Assembly (NCBI RefSeq): GCF_040869045.1
Contig: NC_090319.1
Span: 48,084,779 to 48,148,778 of the forward strand
Direction: 5' to 3'
DNA: 64,000 nucleotides
Source: Eurosta solidaginis
Lineage: Eukaryota > Arthropoda > Insecta > Diptera > Tephritidae
Made by a program: the position numbers and the translations under genes. Below the pieces are notes generated by a model. That model searched no databases and was not told the DNA's origin. It worked only from the letters and a program-made list of their open reading frames with translations. Below, one piece after another: positions 33,427 to 45,479 of this stretch (position 1 is the first letter of the stretch; every line of letters starts with the position of its first letter).

Positions 33427-33840
33427 ATGAGGTGTGGCGGTGGGAAAGGGAATAGAAATGTGATTGGGAGTGGAAGAGGGAGTTGGAGTGGAATTGGGAG
33501 TGGGAGTGTGGAATGGAGTAGGAGTAGGATTGGGAGTGGTAGTGTTAGTTGTAGTGATAATGATCGTGGGAGTGGTAGTGGTAGTGGTAGTGGTAGTGGT
33601 AATGGTAATTGTAGTGGAAGTGGTAGTGGTAGTATTAGTGATAGTGGTAGTGGTAGAGGTTGTGGTAGTGGTAGTGGTAGTTGTAGCGGTAGTTGTAGTG
33701 GTAGTGGCAGTGATAGTGGTAGTGATAGTGGTAGTTATAGTGGTAGTGGAAGTTGTAGTGGTAGTGGAAGTGGATTTGAAAGAGGCAGTAGAAGTGGAAG
33801 TGGAAGTTGGAGTGGTATCGGAAGGGGAAAGGTTTGTTTG
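33427..33840. repeat. (AGTGGT)n hexanucleotide minisatellite
   Basis: About 410 bp of AGTGGT/AGTGGA/AGTTGT units. Because the unit is six bases, all three long frames here (two +, one -; Ser-Gly, Val-Val and Thr repeats) stay open by repetition and are not genes. Confidence 0.95.
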
Positions 33841-34685
33841 TTTACTCTTCGAACTCACACCTGTTTTCATACATTCCCCCAATACCTAGCACACCCTGTA
33901 TTTTAACTAAGTTGCATGTTTTTGCTGCTCCATTTCTTTGCTATTTTCTTACAACTCGATTTTTTTTTTTTTTTTTTTTGCTTTAGATATTGTCCTCTTG
34001 TGCGTTCTTGCACCACTGCTGCATTTCGAAGCATTACACGTAATTTGTTGACTTGGCCGGTGGAAAAATAGTTAGTAAACACAGATGGGGAAAAAATTTA
34101 ACTTTTCCAAACAAGTGAATGCAGAAAATTGTAGCAAAACCAAAAACTTTTTAAGTTTTTTTTTTTCAATTTAATTTGTTTTTCTGCTTATTCTAATAGT
34201 ACCAGCTTTAACTGAAGAAAACTCATTTATACGAAAATTAAGCTGGCTTTAAAAAAAAATTAATCAATGTAAAAACAAAAAAACAAATAATGCAGCGAAC
34301 AATTTGGTAAATAATTGCGTAAATATATTCACTACTTTTGTTTGCATAAACCATTCATTTTGGTAGCTAATACCGTTTGTCTCATTAGTAGTTAGCATAA
34401 GAAAAATGAAATAAAAGAAAAACGATGACGAAAAATTTATAAGACTAGCTTTATATTAAAAGACTTATCAGGAGCTTAAGCGCTTTTTTTGATGAATTTG
34501 ATTTTTACTTTCAACTATTTCAGAATTCTGTTCCAAATTTTTAATCTCAGTTATAAGGAACATTTTTTCCGGTAGGACTTTGCGAAAAGGGAGGAAAGTT
34601 CTAAATATATCAAATAACTTATATAAAAATCGATAAAAAAATATTTCCTCGGCAAACATTCTGGGTCAAAAAATTTCTAAACTAG
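33841..34685. other. unassigned, with a poly-T run
   Basis: A run of about 19 T at 33961. AT-rich; no coding frame or recurring repeat recognised. Confidence 0.45.
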
Positions 34686-36391
34686 GCCCGAAATGAGTAT
34701 ACTTCCCTTCTTGCAATGGTCGTTCGATATGAGCTTTATTTCATATATTATGTGAGCCGATCAGACTCTTATTATGCTCATAAATAGCTCATAATTTGCT
34801 TCTTGTATGACTATGTTCGGAGTAATTTATGTGCTTTATAATAAGGATTAGGATTGGCTAGTTCAAGGCAGGTTTTGGATACATGGCTCTGAAAATGGGG
34901 AATCCTATCTTTAATATTGGTTGGGGGAATAGGAATTTCGGAGCAAACCCATAAAGGTATCGCATTCCGACGTCAAATCTATTTAAAAACATAGAGGCTC
35001 TACACACAAATCGAGGCAAACCATGAGGAAGTCATGTAGTTTCAATGAAAAAAAAGGCCTAAATTATTTTACTTTATTTTAAATTGGTTAAATACAAATC
35101 ATTGCGGAGATGACTGAAGGGAAGCGTTCAAGAGAGAAGTCGCCCATTCCAATTTAAATAGGGTACTGTTGTACTTCTTAGGTCCAAGAAAAGCTTAGTA
35201 GCTGCTAACGAAAACTGCGTAAAATTTTTACTGTAAAATTACAAAGAAATATCCTTATTTACTTTCAAACGAGCACTTAATTACATCTCTCTTTAAAATC
35301 CATATGTCTTGGATAATTTTCATTAACAAATTGTGATACTTTATTACCGAGGACGATTGCTAAAATACGACCAAAACCGTTGAGGGAGATATTAATAACC
35401 GCGTTTTTTGCCTCGAATCCAATAATTCGCATACTTTTTCCCTTTGGACTATTGAAAACAGAACAAAACGCTTCTTTTCATTTCTTTTTCCACATTTTTG
35501 GACGGGTTATTGCAGTCGACCTCGGTTTCAAACTGTTTTTCGCAGAGAACTTTTGAACGGGTAGAAAAACTTAGCACCCGTGTTTGTATTCTTAATGTTG
35601 GAATAACTACGCGTCCTCAGATACCCCAATTCAAGACTGTTGTATAATTTTCTGTAGGACTCATATAGGAGCACTGCATTTTCATACTAAATTCGTTCAA
35701 AAACATTTACCATCACAGCAACCCATATCTGATATTCCGCTCCTTTTTTGTTTCCCTGCGTCGCTTTCCACGACAGCAACCCCGGTAATTTTGACACTTC
35801 GTTCAGTGCCAAACGCATGTCCCACGCAGTTTCCACTGGGTTCCACGCTAGTTTGACACTGACCGAAGTGCCAAACTGCAGTGTGTTAGAAAGAGAAAGG
35901 AATGGTTTCCTTCTCATACATATTATACATGTAAACCTGTACTATGGTCTTGCTGTTCCCGTATTAAATTGGCGTGGAAGCTTCTACCTAATCATCTCCG
36001 TAATGATCGGCATTTTAAAAATGTAAGTATTTCGAGCGAAACTGCCTTCGAGTTGTGCCCTGGTTCGTTGCTGAGCCTGTCTTTAATTAGAGCTGACTTC
36101 GCTTTGCCCTACATGTATGGATTTCCTCCGAAATCACTGTTTTCAACTAATATTGATGATATGCTTTCTTATTTTTAATGCCATGCGCCCGAAATCTGCC
36201 CTGATCGGGCCAGTTTAGTCCGTTATATGAAGAATATAAATGGCTCAAAAAATATTCATATAAGAAGCAAATTATTAGCGGTTTAGGGGCCTATTAGAAG
36301 TCATATCATACTCATATTTAGATTCATATAATTTATGAAATTAAGCTTGTATTGGACCACCATCGCAAGAAGGGAAATACAATCATTCTGG
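34686..36391. mobile_element. DNA transposon-like unit with terminal inverted repeats
   Basis: 34690-34760 (CTTCCCTTCTTGCAATGGT, then GAGCTTTATTTCATATATTA) is the diverged reverse complement of 36310-36385, over at least 70 bp, and weaker similarity continues inwards for another 60-80 bp. The inside has small + frames (35748-36026, 35969-36178) that I cannot assign. About 1.7 kb. Confidence 0.6.
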
Positions 36392-36730
36392 ACGCATAAA
36401 TTAGCTCACAATAAGCGCAGACGATCCGAACTAGAACGCCTTTCTGTGTGTTTTTGACTACGAATGTTTGCTGGGATGTAATAGCTTCACTTATTAGTTT
36501 GTACATATGTTACTAAAATGTTACGTATACCCACTGGTACCCATCTTATCAGGTAGTACGAATACATTTGAATGTTATTGCTTGGCTATTAATAAAGCAA
36601 CCTATTCAACATTCTAAATGGCGCAGTCTCGGCGTCAGGCCCATAGTGATAATGAGACTTTGTCGCCAAGTACTGACGTTCACGCGTGTGGCCGAAATTT
36701 TCATCGCCATTCAAATAAAAGCAACATTTT
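36392..36730. other. unassigned sequence
   Basis: No gene recognised between the inverted-repeat element and D3. Confidence 0.4.
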
Positions 36731-38393
36731 TATACTCAGTTGAGCAGAGCTCACAGAGTATATGAACTTTGGTTGGATAACGGTTGGTTGTACAGGTATA
36801 AAGCAATCGAGATAGATATAGACTTTCATATATCAAAATCATCAGGATCGAAAAAAATTTGATTGAGCCATGTCCGTCCGTCCGTCCGTCCGTTAACACG
36901 ATAATTTGAGTAAATTTTGAGATATCCTGATGAAACTTGGTACGTCAGCTCCTGAGCACTCGTCTCAGATCGGTATTTAAAATGAACGATATCGGAATAT
37001 AACCACGCCCACTTTTTCGATATCGAAAATTTCGAAAAACCGAAAAAGTGCGATAATTCATTACCAAAGACGGATAAAGCGATGAAGCTTGGTAGGTGAG
37101 TTGAACTGATGACGCTGAATAGAAAATTAGTAAAATTTTGGACAATGGGCGTGGCACCGCCCACTTTTAAAAGAAGGTAATTTAAAATTTTTGCAAGCTG
37201 TAATTTGGCAGTCGTTGAAGATATCATGATGAAAAAAAAAAGAAAGAAAAATTAGCAAAATCGGAGAACGACCACGCCCACTTTAAAAAAAATTTTTTTA
37301 AAGTAAACTTTTAACAAAAAATTTAATATCTTTACCGTATATAAGTAAATAATGTCAACATTCAACTCCAGTAATAATGATATGGTGCAACAAAATACAA
37401 AAATAAAAGAAAATTTCAAAATGGGCGTGGCTCCGCCCTTTTCCATTTAATTTGTCTAGGATACTTTTAATGCCATAAGTCTAACAAAAATTTACCAATC
37501 CTTGTGAAATTTGGTAAGGGCTTAGATTCTAGGACGATAACTTTTTTCTGTGAAAAGGGGCGAAATCGGTTGAAGCCACGCCCAGCTTTTATACACAGAC
37601 AACCGTCTGTCCTCGCTCGGCCGTTAACACGATAACTTGAGCAAAAATCGATATATCTTTTCTAAACTCACTTCACGCACTTATCCGAACTCACTTTAAA
37701 TAGGTATAAAAATTGGCCGAAATCCGACTATGACCACGCATACTTTTTCGATATCGAAAATTACGAAAAATGAAAAAAATGCCATAATTCTATATCAAAT
37801 ACGAAAAAAGATATGAAAAATGGTAATTGGATTGGTTTATTGACGCAAAATATAACTTTAGAAAAAACTTTGTAAAATAGGTGTGACACCTTCCATATAA
37901 AGTAGAAGAAAATGAAAAGGTTCTGCAGGGCGAAATAAAAAGCCCTTGAAATCTTGGTCGTAATACTTTTCGTGGTATTACATATATAAATAAATTAGCG
38001 GTATCCAACAGATGATGTTCTGGGTCACCCTGGTCCACATTTTGGTCGATATCTGGAAAACGCCTTCACATATACAACTACCACCACTCCCTTTTAAAAC
38101 CCTCATTAATACCTTTAATTTGATACTCATATCGTACAAACAAAGTCTAGAGTCACCCCTAGTCCACCTTTATATCGATATCCCTAAATGGCGTCCACCT
38201 ATAGAACTATGGCCCACTCCTTCATAAAATACTCTTTAATACCTTCCATTTGATATACATGTCATACAAACACATTCCAGGGTTTCCCTCGGTTCATTTT
38301 CCTACATGGTTATTTTCCCTTATGTTGTCACCATAGCTCTCAACTGAGTATGTAATGTTCTGTTACACCCGAACTTAACTTCCTTACTTGTTT
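36731..38393 (+). mobile_element. D element, copy D3
   Basis: Complete plus-strand copy: TACTCAGTTGAGCAGAGCTC at the left; a CCGTCCGTCCGTC tract at 36872; repeated CCACGCCCACTTTTTCGATA blocks; two to three 130-bp units at 38020-38290; the right end AGCTCTCAACTGAGTATG followed by ACACCCGAACTTAAC and CCTTACTTGTTT. It has no open frame that is conserved between copies. Confidence 0.85.
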
Positions 38394-38401
38394 AATATAA
38401 C

Positions 38402-39808
38402 TTTCATTTGCACTCATGCACCGACAGAAGAGAAATACGACCAGGTGCAAGACGCTTTCTATGAACGCTTTGAACCCACATACGAGCGCTGCCACCGCCA
38501 TGATGTAAAAGTCATGCATCGCGGCGTTATCACCAGGGTGAGCAAAGAAGATGTTTTTGCCCGAAAAGTTCAGCCTTCACAATGACACCACTCCTTATGA
38601 ACTGTGCCTGATCGACTTCGCCGGTGTCGAAATATAGTCATGTCCAGCACGAGATGTATGCATATAAATAAACATACATAAAGCTATATGGCTGATCCTC
38701 GATCGAAATGCACGCAAACAGATCGACCACGTTGTGGTAGACAGCATGCCTCCGGTGTTTAAGATTTACGCACGATTTGAGGACTTTACATCGATTTACA
38801 TGTAAAATACGCGTCCGCCTCTTCGCGGGTAGAAACCAGGAAAAAACTCAAAAAATTCCAGACGTAGAATCAACCGCAATATACTGCCAGTAATTTGGCG
38901 ACACGACTCTCACACCTGCTATCTGAGAGCACAAGCCAACCCAATGGAATGCAGGACTCGTGGGAGCATATTTATAGGGCACTTTATACCGCCACCAAAG
39001 AAAAAGTTAGCGGCCATGGAAAAGTGGCGGGTACGATGAGGAATGTCGCATTACAACTGAAAGAAAGTACTCTACTAACACGGCTACGGTAAAAGTGAAC
39101 GCAACAAGAAGAGTGCCTGAACGCTACCGCGAACTGAAAAAAAGGTGGAAAGGCGAGAGTGCGAGGAGCTTGAGGCGCAAACACTTGGAAAAAATTTACC
39201 AAAAATTTCGGCCACAGACGGAAAGTTTTACGACTGGGGCAAACTCGGCCATTTTGCAACCAATGCCAGGAGAGTACTAAGAATATAACGGGAACGCTTT
39301 TTTGTTCTCCTCAATGGAGATAGTGATGTGCCGCACAGGATGCGCGCAATCAACGAATATGGAACCGTCGTCTCCCCATCCGATTAGCAAGAAATCAGAA
39401 TAGCAATAACCAGATTAAAAACCCGCAGGGCCGCGGGCGATGATGGATTGCCTGCGTAGCTATACAAATACGGCGGCGAGGAGATTGTAAGGCTCATGCA
39501 TCAGCTTATTTGCAAAATACATTCTGACGATTTAAATCTAACTGTTCTTTGCCAAGTCTAAAATAAGTGGAATGCTGCAAACTATACCAACTATCGCGAA
39601 ATCAGCCTTCGTATTAATGCACGTAAGGATATATCAAGCGTTTTGTGGGAAAAATGTAAGCCCACTGTGAAACGTCTGATTAGAACTTATCATTGCGGCT
39701 TCAGACCTAGTTAATCTTCCATCATTCAGATTTACTGATTTGCCGCAGAACATTTAATTAAAGAACTAAAACAAAGAAGCTTCGTTGGCTGGGCCATGCT
39801 ATGTGAAT
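38402..39808 (+). pseudogene. RTE-type LINE: endonuclease and N-terminal RT, left half
   Basis: Plus-strand pieces: APTEEKYDQVQDAFYERFEP and HDVKVMHRGVITRVSKEDVF (38410-38575), the endonuclease; an NQIDHVVV-like segment (about 38715); then RYRELKKRWKGESARSLRRK (39120). Next comes SDEEIRIAITRLKN-like sequence and RAAGDDGLP (39380-39450), and last VKRLIRTYHCGFRP (39665-39710). At 39775-39805 a piece reading KLRWLGHAM belongs to the far C-terminus, so palm and thumb are deleted. The right half resumes at 45650, after an inserted LINE. Confidence 0.75.
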
Positions 39809-40440
39809 GAAAGAAGCCTTAGGCAAAACTTTGGTGTATTTGTTAGTTATATAGATGCTTTGAGTGTCCAACCAGATGTATTTTTTCTGAGTGAAATCTG
39901 GATTTATTCGTATGAAAAGGTGATTATAGTATCCCCCATTATAGGTTCTATGCGTATGCAAATGATAGCTACAGTGCAGGAGGTGTTGGAGCATTTGTAC
40001 CCGAAAATTATGATTGTACTTCAGTAAGTATTAGCTTAAATAGTGCTGATTTATTAAAACTTACGTTAAACCTCAAAGGCGAACTATTTGTACTATTGGG
40101 AGTATATAGACTTCAGTCTGCACCTACTTCTGCTTTTCTTGGCGAATATTCTTCTATCGTAAATAATGAAAAAGCTAGACATCTTTTTTGTTTTTAGGCG
40201 ATTTTAATTTATAGCTTCTACATCATTGCATACTAACTGATGACTATTGGGCGTTAATGGCTGAAAACGGTTTAAAATTATATATTAATGAGCCAACACG
40301 AATAAACTCAGGTACTTGTATTGATCACGTTTTTTGTCGCTTTAACGCTTCTCAGTGTAGAGACTGTTCTAATTTTAATATGGACTTACATGCGACCGAT
40401 CACACCTTGACCAGTTTACAGATAAAGGAATGGCCTTAGG
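39809..40440 (+). pseudogene. CR1/L2-like LINE endonuclease
   Basis: Plus-strand: SLRQNFGVFVSYIDALSVQP then DVFFLSEIWIYSYE (39811-39915), containing the Glu of the endonuclease active site (LSEIW). Next is LFVLLGVYRLQSAPTSAFLG (40090), a FLGDFNL-like site near 40190, and ENGLKLYINEPTRINSGTCI then DHVFCRF (40260-40345) with ATDHTLTSLQI (40398) for the catalytic SDH/TDH region. Several frameshifts. Confidence 0.7.
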
Positions 40441-40899
40441 AAACCAAATCTTAAGTGTACTCGTAAATCTCTAACTAAAGTTAACTTTACCAAGTTGAAA
40501 CTAAAGCTAAGTTTTCATAGTTGGGCTACCGTATACGCTGAAAATGATATATCGTTAGTTTATGACGTTTTCATAAAAACGTTAAAAGCACATATTACCA
40601 ATTTTACTTATATTTTAAGCCTTTCAAAGAAAAATATTAGACTTAAACCTTAGATTACTCGGGTCTCTTAAATAAAATAAAGCTTAAAAAGAAATTAAGG
40701 AAAAGTTGTGCTAAGCGTCCCGGTAATGCAAGGCTTCGGTGCCGATACAATATAATTAGCGAACAGACCAATAAAGAAATAAATTCGACACGCGATAACT
40801 TTTTTCGTAAAAACCTTGATTCAGCACTTGGCAACTCAAGAAAAGAATGGGGCGTGGTCAACACTATTATAAATAAAAACTGAATTAAGGGTGATGATC

Positions 40900-41283
40900 C
40901 AGTTGTATTGCATACTGAAAGTCAGCTAATTTCAGACGCTGTAGAAGTAGCTAACAAATTTAACCAACACTTTACCACGATTGGTAATCTAAGTTCACGC
41001 AGCTGTGATTGTCAGTATCCAGCCTAGTTTAATTGTGCTCAAAATAGCGTATTTTTTAAAACCATTTCAAGCTTTGAAATTATTAAAATTATTAACACAT
41101 TGCAAAACTCGAGTTCATGTGGTGAGGATGGTATTTCAAATATAATACTCAAGAGAATATCTCTTAATATAGTTGATATGTTGAAATATTTATTCAACGC
41201 CAGTATTACTCAAGTGATTTTTCCTGATATCCTGATTTTCAAAAAGGGGGACGAGAGGGATGCAAACAACTATAGACCCATAT
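40900..41283 (+). pseudogene. CR1/L2-like LINE reverse transcriptase, N-terminal part
   Basis: Frame 41100-41283 reads QNSSSCGEDGISNIILKRIS, then FPDILIFKKGDERDANNYRP, ending at the RPI of the RPISLL motif, where a Jockey LINE is inserted. The frame resumes with SLLSGLSKVFEKA after 43117. Confidence 0.8.
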
Positions 41284-43104
41284 GTTGTTGTTGTTGTTGT
41301 TGTTGTGTCAGTGCTTCGCCCCACCTAACAGCCGCGACCGATCGCAAATTGTCATCAATATCCTCTAACGGGAGTCCAAGGAAACTTGCTGTCTCAACAG
41401 GGGTGGACCATAATGAAAGGGGTGTTAGAAGCGTTGGTTCCACATTACATTTTATATGTCGGGGTTGATTCTGGATAGGTAAGAGTTTAACCTGTTACAG
41501 TATCCAGAACGAAGTTGAGCAAGAGTGGCACGCGTTTCCCTGGGGAGTATGCGTTCCTCTTCCACAAGTTGTGGGTACTTTTCTTTGAGTACTGGATTCA
41601 CCGGGCAATTCCTGACATAAAGTTCCGACGCCTGTTTGCGCAGTTCACCTAGGATCTGCTTGTGTTCTTTTGCTTCATACGGCTGGGTTCTCAGGTGCCG
41701 TATTTCCTCAAAATGCTTACGGAGGTGACTCCTTAAGGCCCTAGGCGGTGTTGGCTCATCAATCAGATGTCTGTTTGGGTGCCCAGGTTTCAGGGTGTTC
41801 AACAGGAACTGTTTGGTTAGCATCTCATTTCTCTCGCTGATGGAGAGTATTCTCACCTCATTATGTAGATGCTGTTCTGGGACATAAGAAGGCAGCCCGT
41901 GGCGATTCTGAGAGCAGTATTTTGGCAGGCCTGTAGCTTCTTCCAGTAGGAAATTTTTAGGCTTGGCGACAATATGGGTGACGCGTAGCACGTAAACGGC
42001 TGGCCAATTGCTTTGTATGTAGTAATGAGCGTTTCTTTATCTTTTCCCCAGGTAATGCCAACAAGGGATTTGATGATTTTATTACGGCTCTGGATTTTCG
42101 GAACAACTGCGGCTGCGTGCTCACTAAAATGTATATCCTGATCAAACGTCACACCGTAGATTTTGGGGTGTAGGACAATCGGTAGCGTAGTGCCATCGAC
42201 GTGGATGTCCAAAATGGTCGACATTTGGGACATCCATGTTGTAAATAAGGTCGCGGAAGATTTAGTCGGTGATAATGCCAGGTTTCGTGAGGCGAAAAAA
42301 CTGGAGAGATAAGGGAGTTAGCCGTATATACTGTTGCAGAGCTCATCGATCTGTGGGCCTGTGGCCATTATTGTGCAGTCATCGGCGTATGAAACGATAG
42401 TGACTCCTTCTGGTGGTGAAGGTACCTTAGATATGTAGAAATTAAACAAAAGTGGGGATAGGACACCACCCTGTGGCACCCCTTGCTTAATTCTTCTTGG
42501 TTTTGATGTTTCGTTTCTAAATTGCACCGATGCCTGCCGACCGCGCAGATAATTTGCGGTCCACCTTTTAAGACATGGCGGAAGGGTAGACCCTTCCAGA
42601 TCTTGCAGTAACGTGCCATGGTTGACCGTATCAAAAGCTTTTTATAGGTCTAGCACTACGAGTACTGTTCTATGGTGGAGGTTTTGATTTAAACCGCAAT
42701 TTATCTGGGTGCTGATGGCATTTAGCGCGGTGGCGGTGCTATGGGGTTTTCTGAAGCCATGCTGATGAGAGGCTAGCTGCAACTTTGCTTGGAAGTAGGG
42801 GAGCAAAATGGCTTCAAGCGTCATTGCTACTGGCGATAGGAGAGATATCGGACGAAACGACTCTCCTATGTTATCTGGTTTCCCAGGCTTTAGTAGCGGG
42901 TCCACCTTGGCCATTTTCCATTTTTCAGGTATGACAAAGGTGGAGAGAGACAGGTTGAAGACATGTGCTAAGTATTTGAAACCCTCTTTCCCTAGGCTTT
43001 TAAGCATCGGCATGGCTATGCCGTCTGGATCCACTGCTTTGGATGGTTTAGCGTGACTAATGGCATCTTCAACCTCTCTGGCGGTGATGGTAATTAGTAG
43101 ACCC
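41284..43104 (-). mobile_element. Jockey-clade LINE, 5'-truncated, nested
   Basis: Minus-strand insertion with a perfect 12-bp target duplication ATAGACCCATAT (41272-41283 and 43105-43116). RT motifs in order: KAVDPDGIAMPMLKSLG; FRPISLLSPVAMTLEAILLP; KAFDTVNHGTL after one premature TAA; QGVPQGGVLSPLLFNFYIS; SYADDCTIM, the catalytic site, near 42390. The thumb and C-terminus follow in two further frames to 41452, then a (CAA)n tail at 41284-41306. The C-terminal zinc-knuckle seen at 1-240 is deleted here. Few lesions: a young but inactive copy. Confidence 0.9.
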
Positions 43105-43116
43105 ATAGACCCATAT

Positions 43117-44371
43117 CGCTACTCTCAGGTTTATCGAAAGTATTTGAAAAAGCAATCCTATGCAGTTTGGATTTCGTTCCGGTTTATCAACAGAAGACGC
43201 TCTGCTGACTTTCTGCACAAATATTTACAGAGCTCTAGATGGTAAAAGAAACTACGCCGGCATATTTGTTGATATAACAAGAGCCTTTGACATGGTCGAT
43301 AGAGATATTCTCTTGGATAAAATACACCATGCAGGCTTCCGAGGCTTTATTGATAACTGGTTTAAATCCTATCTTTCTAACAGGATACAAAGAGTAAAAG
43401 TAGATAGCTTTTACAGTAGCCCACTGTTTGTAATTCTGGGAGTACCCCAAGGTTCTTTTCTTGGTCCAATATTGTTCCTAATATACATCAATTCAATATT
43501 TTCCCTGCCATTTAAGGGCAAAACAACTGCGTTTGCAGATGATTTGGCCATTGCGTACAGTCCAACTAGTGAACTTGAATTAATATGTGACATTAACTTT
43601 GATTTGCATTTGCTGAGAGCTTGGTTTGCTTCACACAAACTACTTGTTAGTAATAAAACGAAACTTATGTATTTAAGCCATGTTGCCAAAGAACTACCTA
43701 GCTGTGATATTATATTTCATGCCGAAGGATGGCTTCGTTTTAACTTACACCATATGGTGTGACCTCAGAATATTGCGATAGGTTTTTTCGATTGCAATAT
43801 TCAACGCAGTGGCAACTGTTTCAGAGTTGATGTTGTTGAGAATTTTAAATATCTTGGTATAATAATTGACAATCGTGTTAATTGGTCTGCGCACATCCAT
43901 ACATAGAAACAGTACTTTCTCTATACTGCTGGGCAGTTCTATCGTCTCAAAAAGTGTTGCACTGTATCTTCTTTAAAAACTGTTTACTACGGCATATTCC
44001 AATCTAAACTTCAATATGGTATCAGCTGCTGGGGTGGCGCCTGGGCATATAAACTGTCACCAGTTGTAACGTTTCAAAAGGGAATTATTAGACGTATCTG
44101 TAGTGCAAACTATAGATCTCACTCTCTGCGGCTTTTTATGATACTGGATATACTACCGTGCCGTCATTTGTATTTATATAAAGTCTTGAGTATTTTCTTT
44201 ATTCGTTCAGGTTACTTGGAGAGCTTTCCCTCAGAAGTCTAAAACTTACGTAGGAATATACTCCCAACTGTACAAATTCCGTATTCTAGAACGTCATGCT
44301 TTAGAAGCTTTTATATCTACATGTCGCGCAAGTTCTTCAACTCCCTTCCTAACACTGTACAGGTTATTAGA
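43117..44371 (+). pseudogene. CR1/L2-like LINE reverse transcriptase, main part
   Basis: Frame 43160-43762 reads QFGFRSGLSTEDALLTF, FVDITRAFDMVDRDILLDKI (first catalytic Asp), GVPQGSFLGPILFLIYINSI, TAFADDLAIAYSPTSELELI (FADD catalytic box, about 43530) and LRAWFASHKLLVSNKTKLMY. After frameshifts it continues with NFKYLGIIIDN-like sequence (43840), ITNYHSLRLF... and FYIYMSRKFFNSLPNTVQ-like C-terminal sequence (about 44320), ending at the junction with a tandem array at 44371. Confidence 0.8.
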
Positions 44372-45479
44372 AATTTTAACTTCTTTTAAACGTTGCCGAT
44401 GAAGGAATTTAGCAGTTCCCGAAATGGATCTATACAACGAGCTTTGGCAGTTGTCTAAAATTTTTTCTTTCTTCTATTCTAATTTAAAAATTTTTTCAAT
44501 TAAGAAAAAATTTATCATAACAATAATAATGATAAAAAAAAAATTATTGTTAGGCCTTGAGCTCGATTCGAACCCGCGATCTTAAAATCAGTAGGCCGAT
44601 ATAACAACAAAAATTGTTAATACATCCCAGAGCACGGGGAAAAACAAGTGTCAATAAAATATGACACTTTGGCAGCATTGCCAACAAACAAGTCCAATTT
44701 TCACAGCTATTCTGCAACAGATGTCGCAGTGGTGTGAATATCAATTGGCACGAACCAGAATAGAAGTAGGATTAATGAAGACAAACAAAAAACCGCTGTG
44801 GTGGCTGAATGGTTATAGCAGCGGCGCCTAAACGTTGCCGATGAAGGAATTTAGCAGTTCCCGAAATGGATCTATACAACGAGCTTTGGCAGTTGTCTAA
44901 AAAAAATTTTTTCTTTCTTCTATTCTAATTTAAAAATTTTTTCAATTAAGAAAAAATTTATCATAACAATAATAATGATAAAAAAAAAATTATTGTTAGG
45001 CCTTGAGCTCGATTCGAACCCGCGATCTTAAAATCAGTAGGCCGATATAACAACAAAAATTGTTAATACATCCCAGAGCACGGGGAAAAACAAGTGTCAA
45101 TAAAATATGACACTTTGGCAGCATTGCCAACAAACAAGTCCAATTTTCACAGCTATTCTGCAACAGATGTCGCAGTGGTGTGAATATCAATTGGCACGAA
45201 CCAGAATAGAAGTAGGATTAATGAAGACAAACAAAAAACCGCTGTGGTGGCTGAATGGTTATAGCAGCGGCGCCTAAACGTTGCCGATGAAGGAATTTAG
45301 CAGTTCCCGAAATGGATCTATACAACGAGCTTTGGCAGTTGTCTAAAATTTTTTCTTTCTTCTATTCTAATTTAAAAATTTTTTCAATTAAGAAAAAATT
45401 TATCATAACAATAATAATGATAAAAAAAAATTATTGTTAGGCCTTGAGCTCGATTCGAACCCGCAATTTTAACTTCTTT
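44372..45479. repeat. tandem array of 442-446 bp units inserted with target duplication
   Basis: The insert 44387-45464 consists of unit 1 (44387-44828), unit 2 (44829-45274) and a partial unit 3 (45275-45464). Units 1 and 2 are nearly identical, differing mainly in an A/T run. A 15-bp duplication AATTTTAACTTCTTT flanks the whole array (44372-44386, 45465-45479). Each unit holds a plus-strand tRNA-like A box (GGTGGCTGAATGGTTATAGC, about 44800) and a minus-strand B-box match (GGGTTCGAATCGAGC, 44570-44584). The partial unit stops exactly at the minus-strand B box, as if 5'-truncated in minus orientation. Confidence 0.85.

Noticed and set aside
33403..33906. Three overlapping 141-159 codon frames on both strands
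   Set aside because: All lie in the AGTGGT hexanucleotide repeat; a 6-bp unit keeps every frame open. Products are Ser-Gly, Val or Thr repeats.
35748..36178. Overlapping + frames of 92 and 69 codons
   Set aside because: Contain AWKLLPNHLRND, vaguely LINE-like, but too little to assign and partly in a hairpin.
44550..45190. Two identical 64-codon minus-strand frames
   Set aside because: They are the same segment of a tandem unit; identity reflects recent duplication, not coding constraint.
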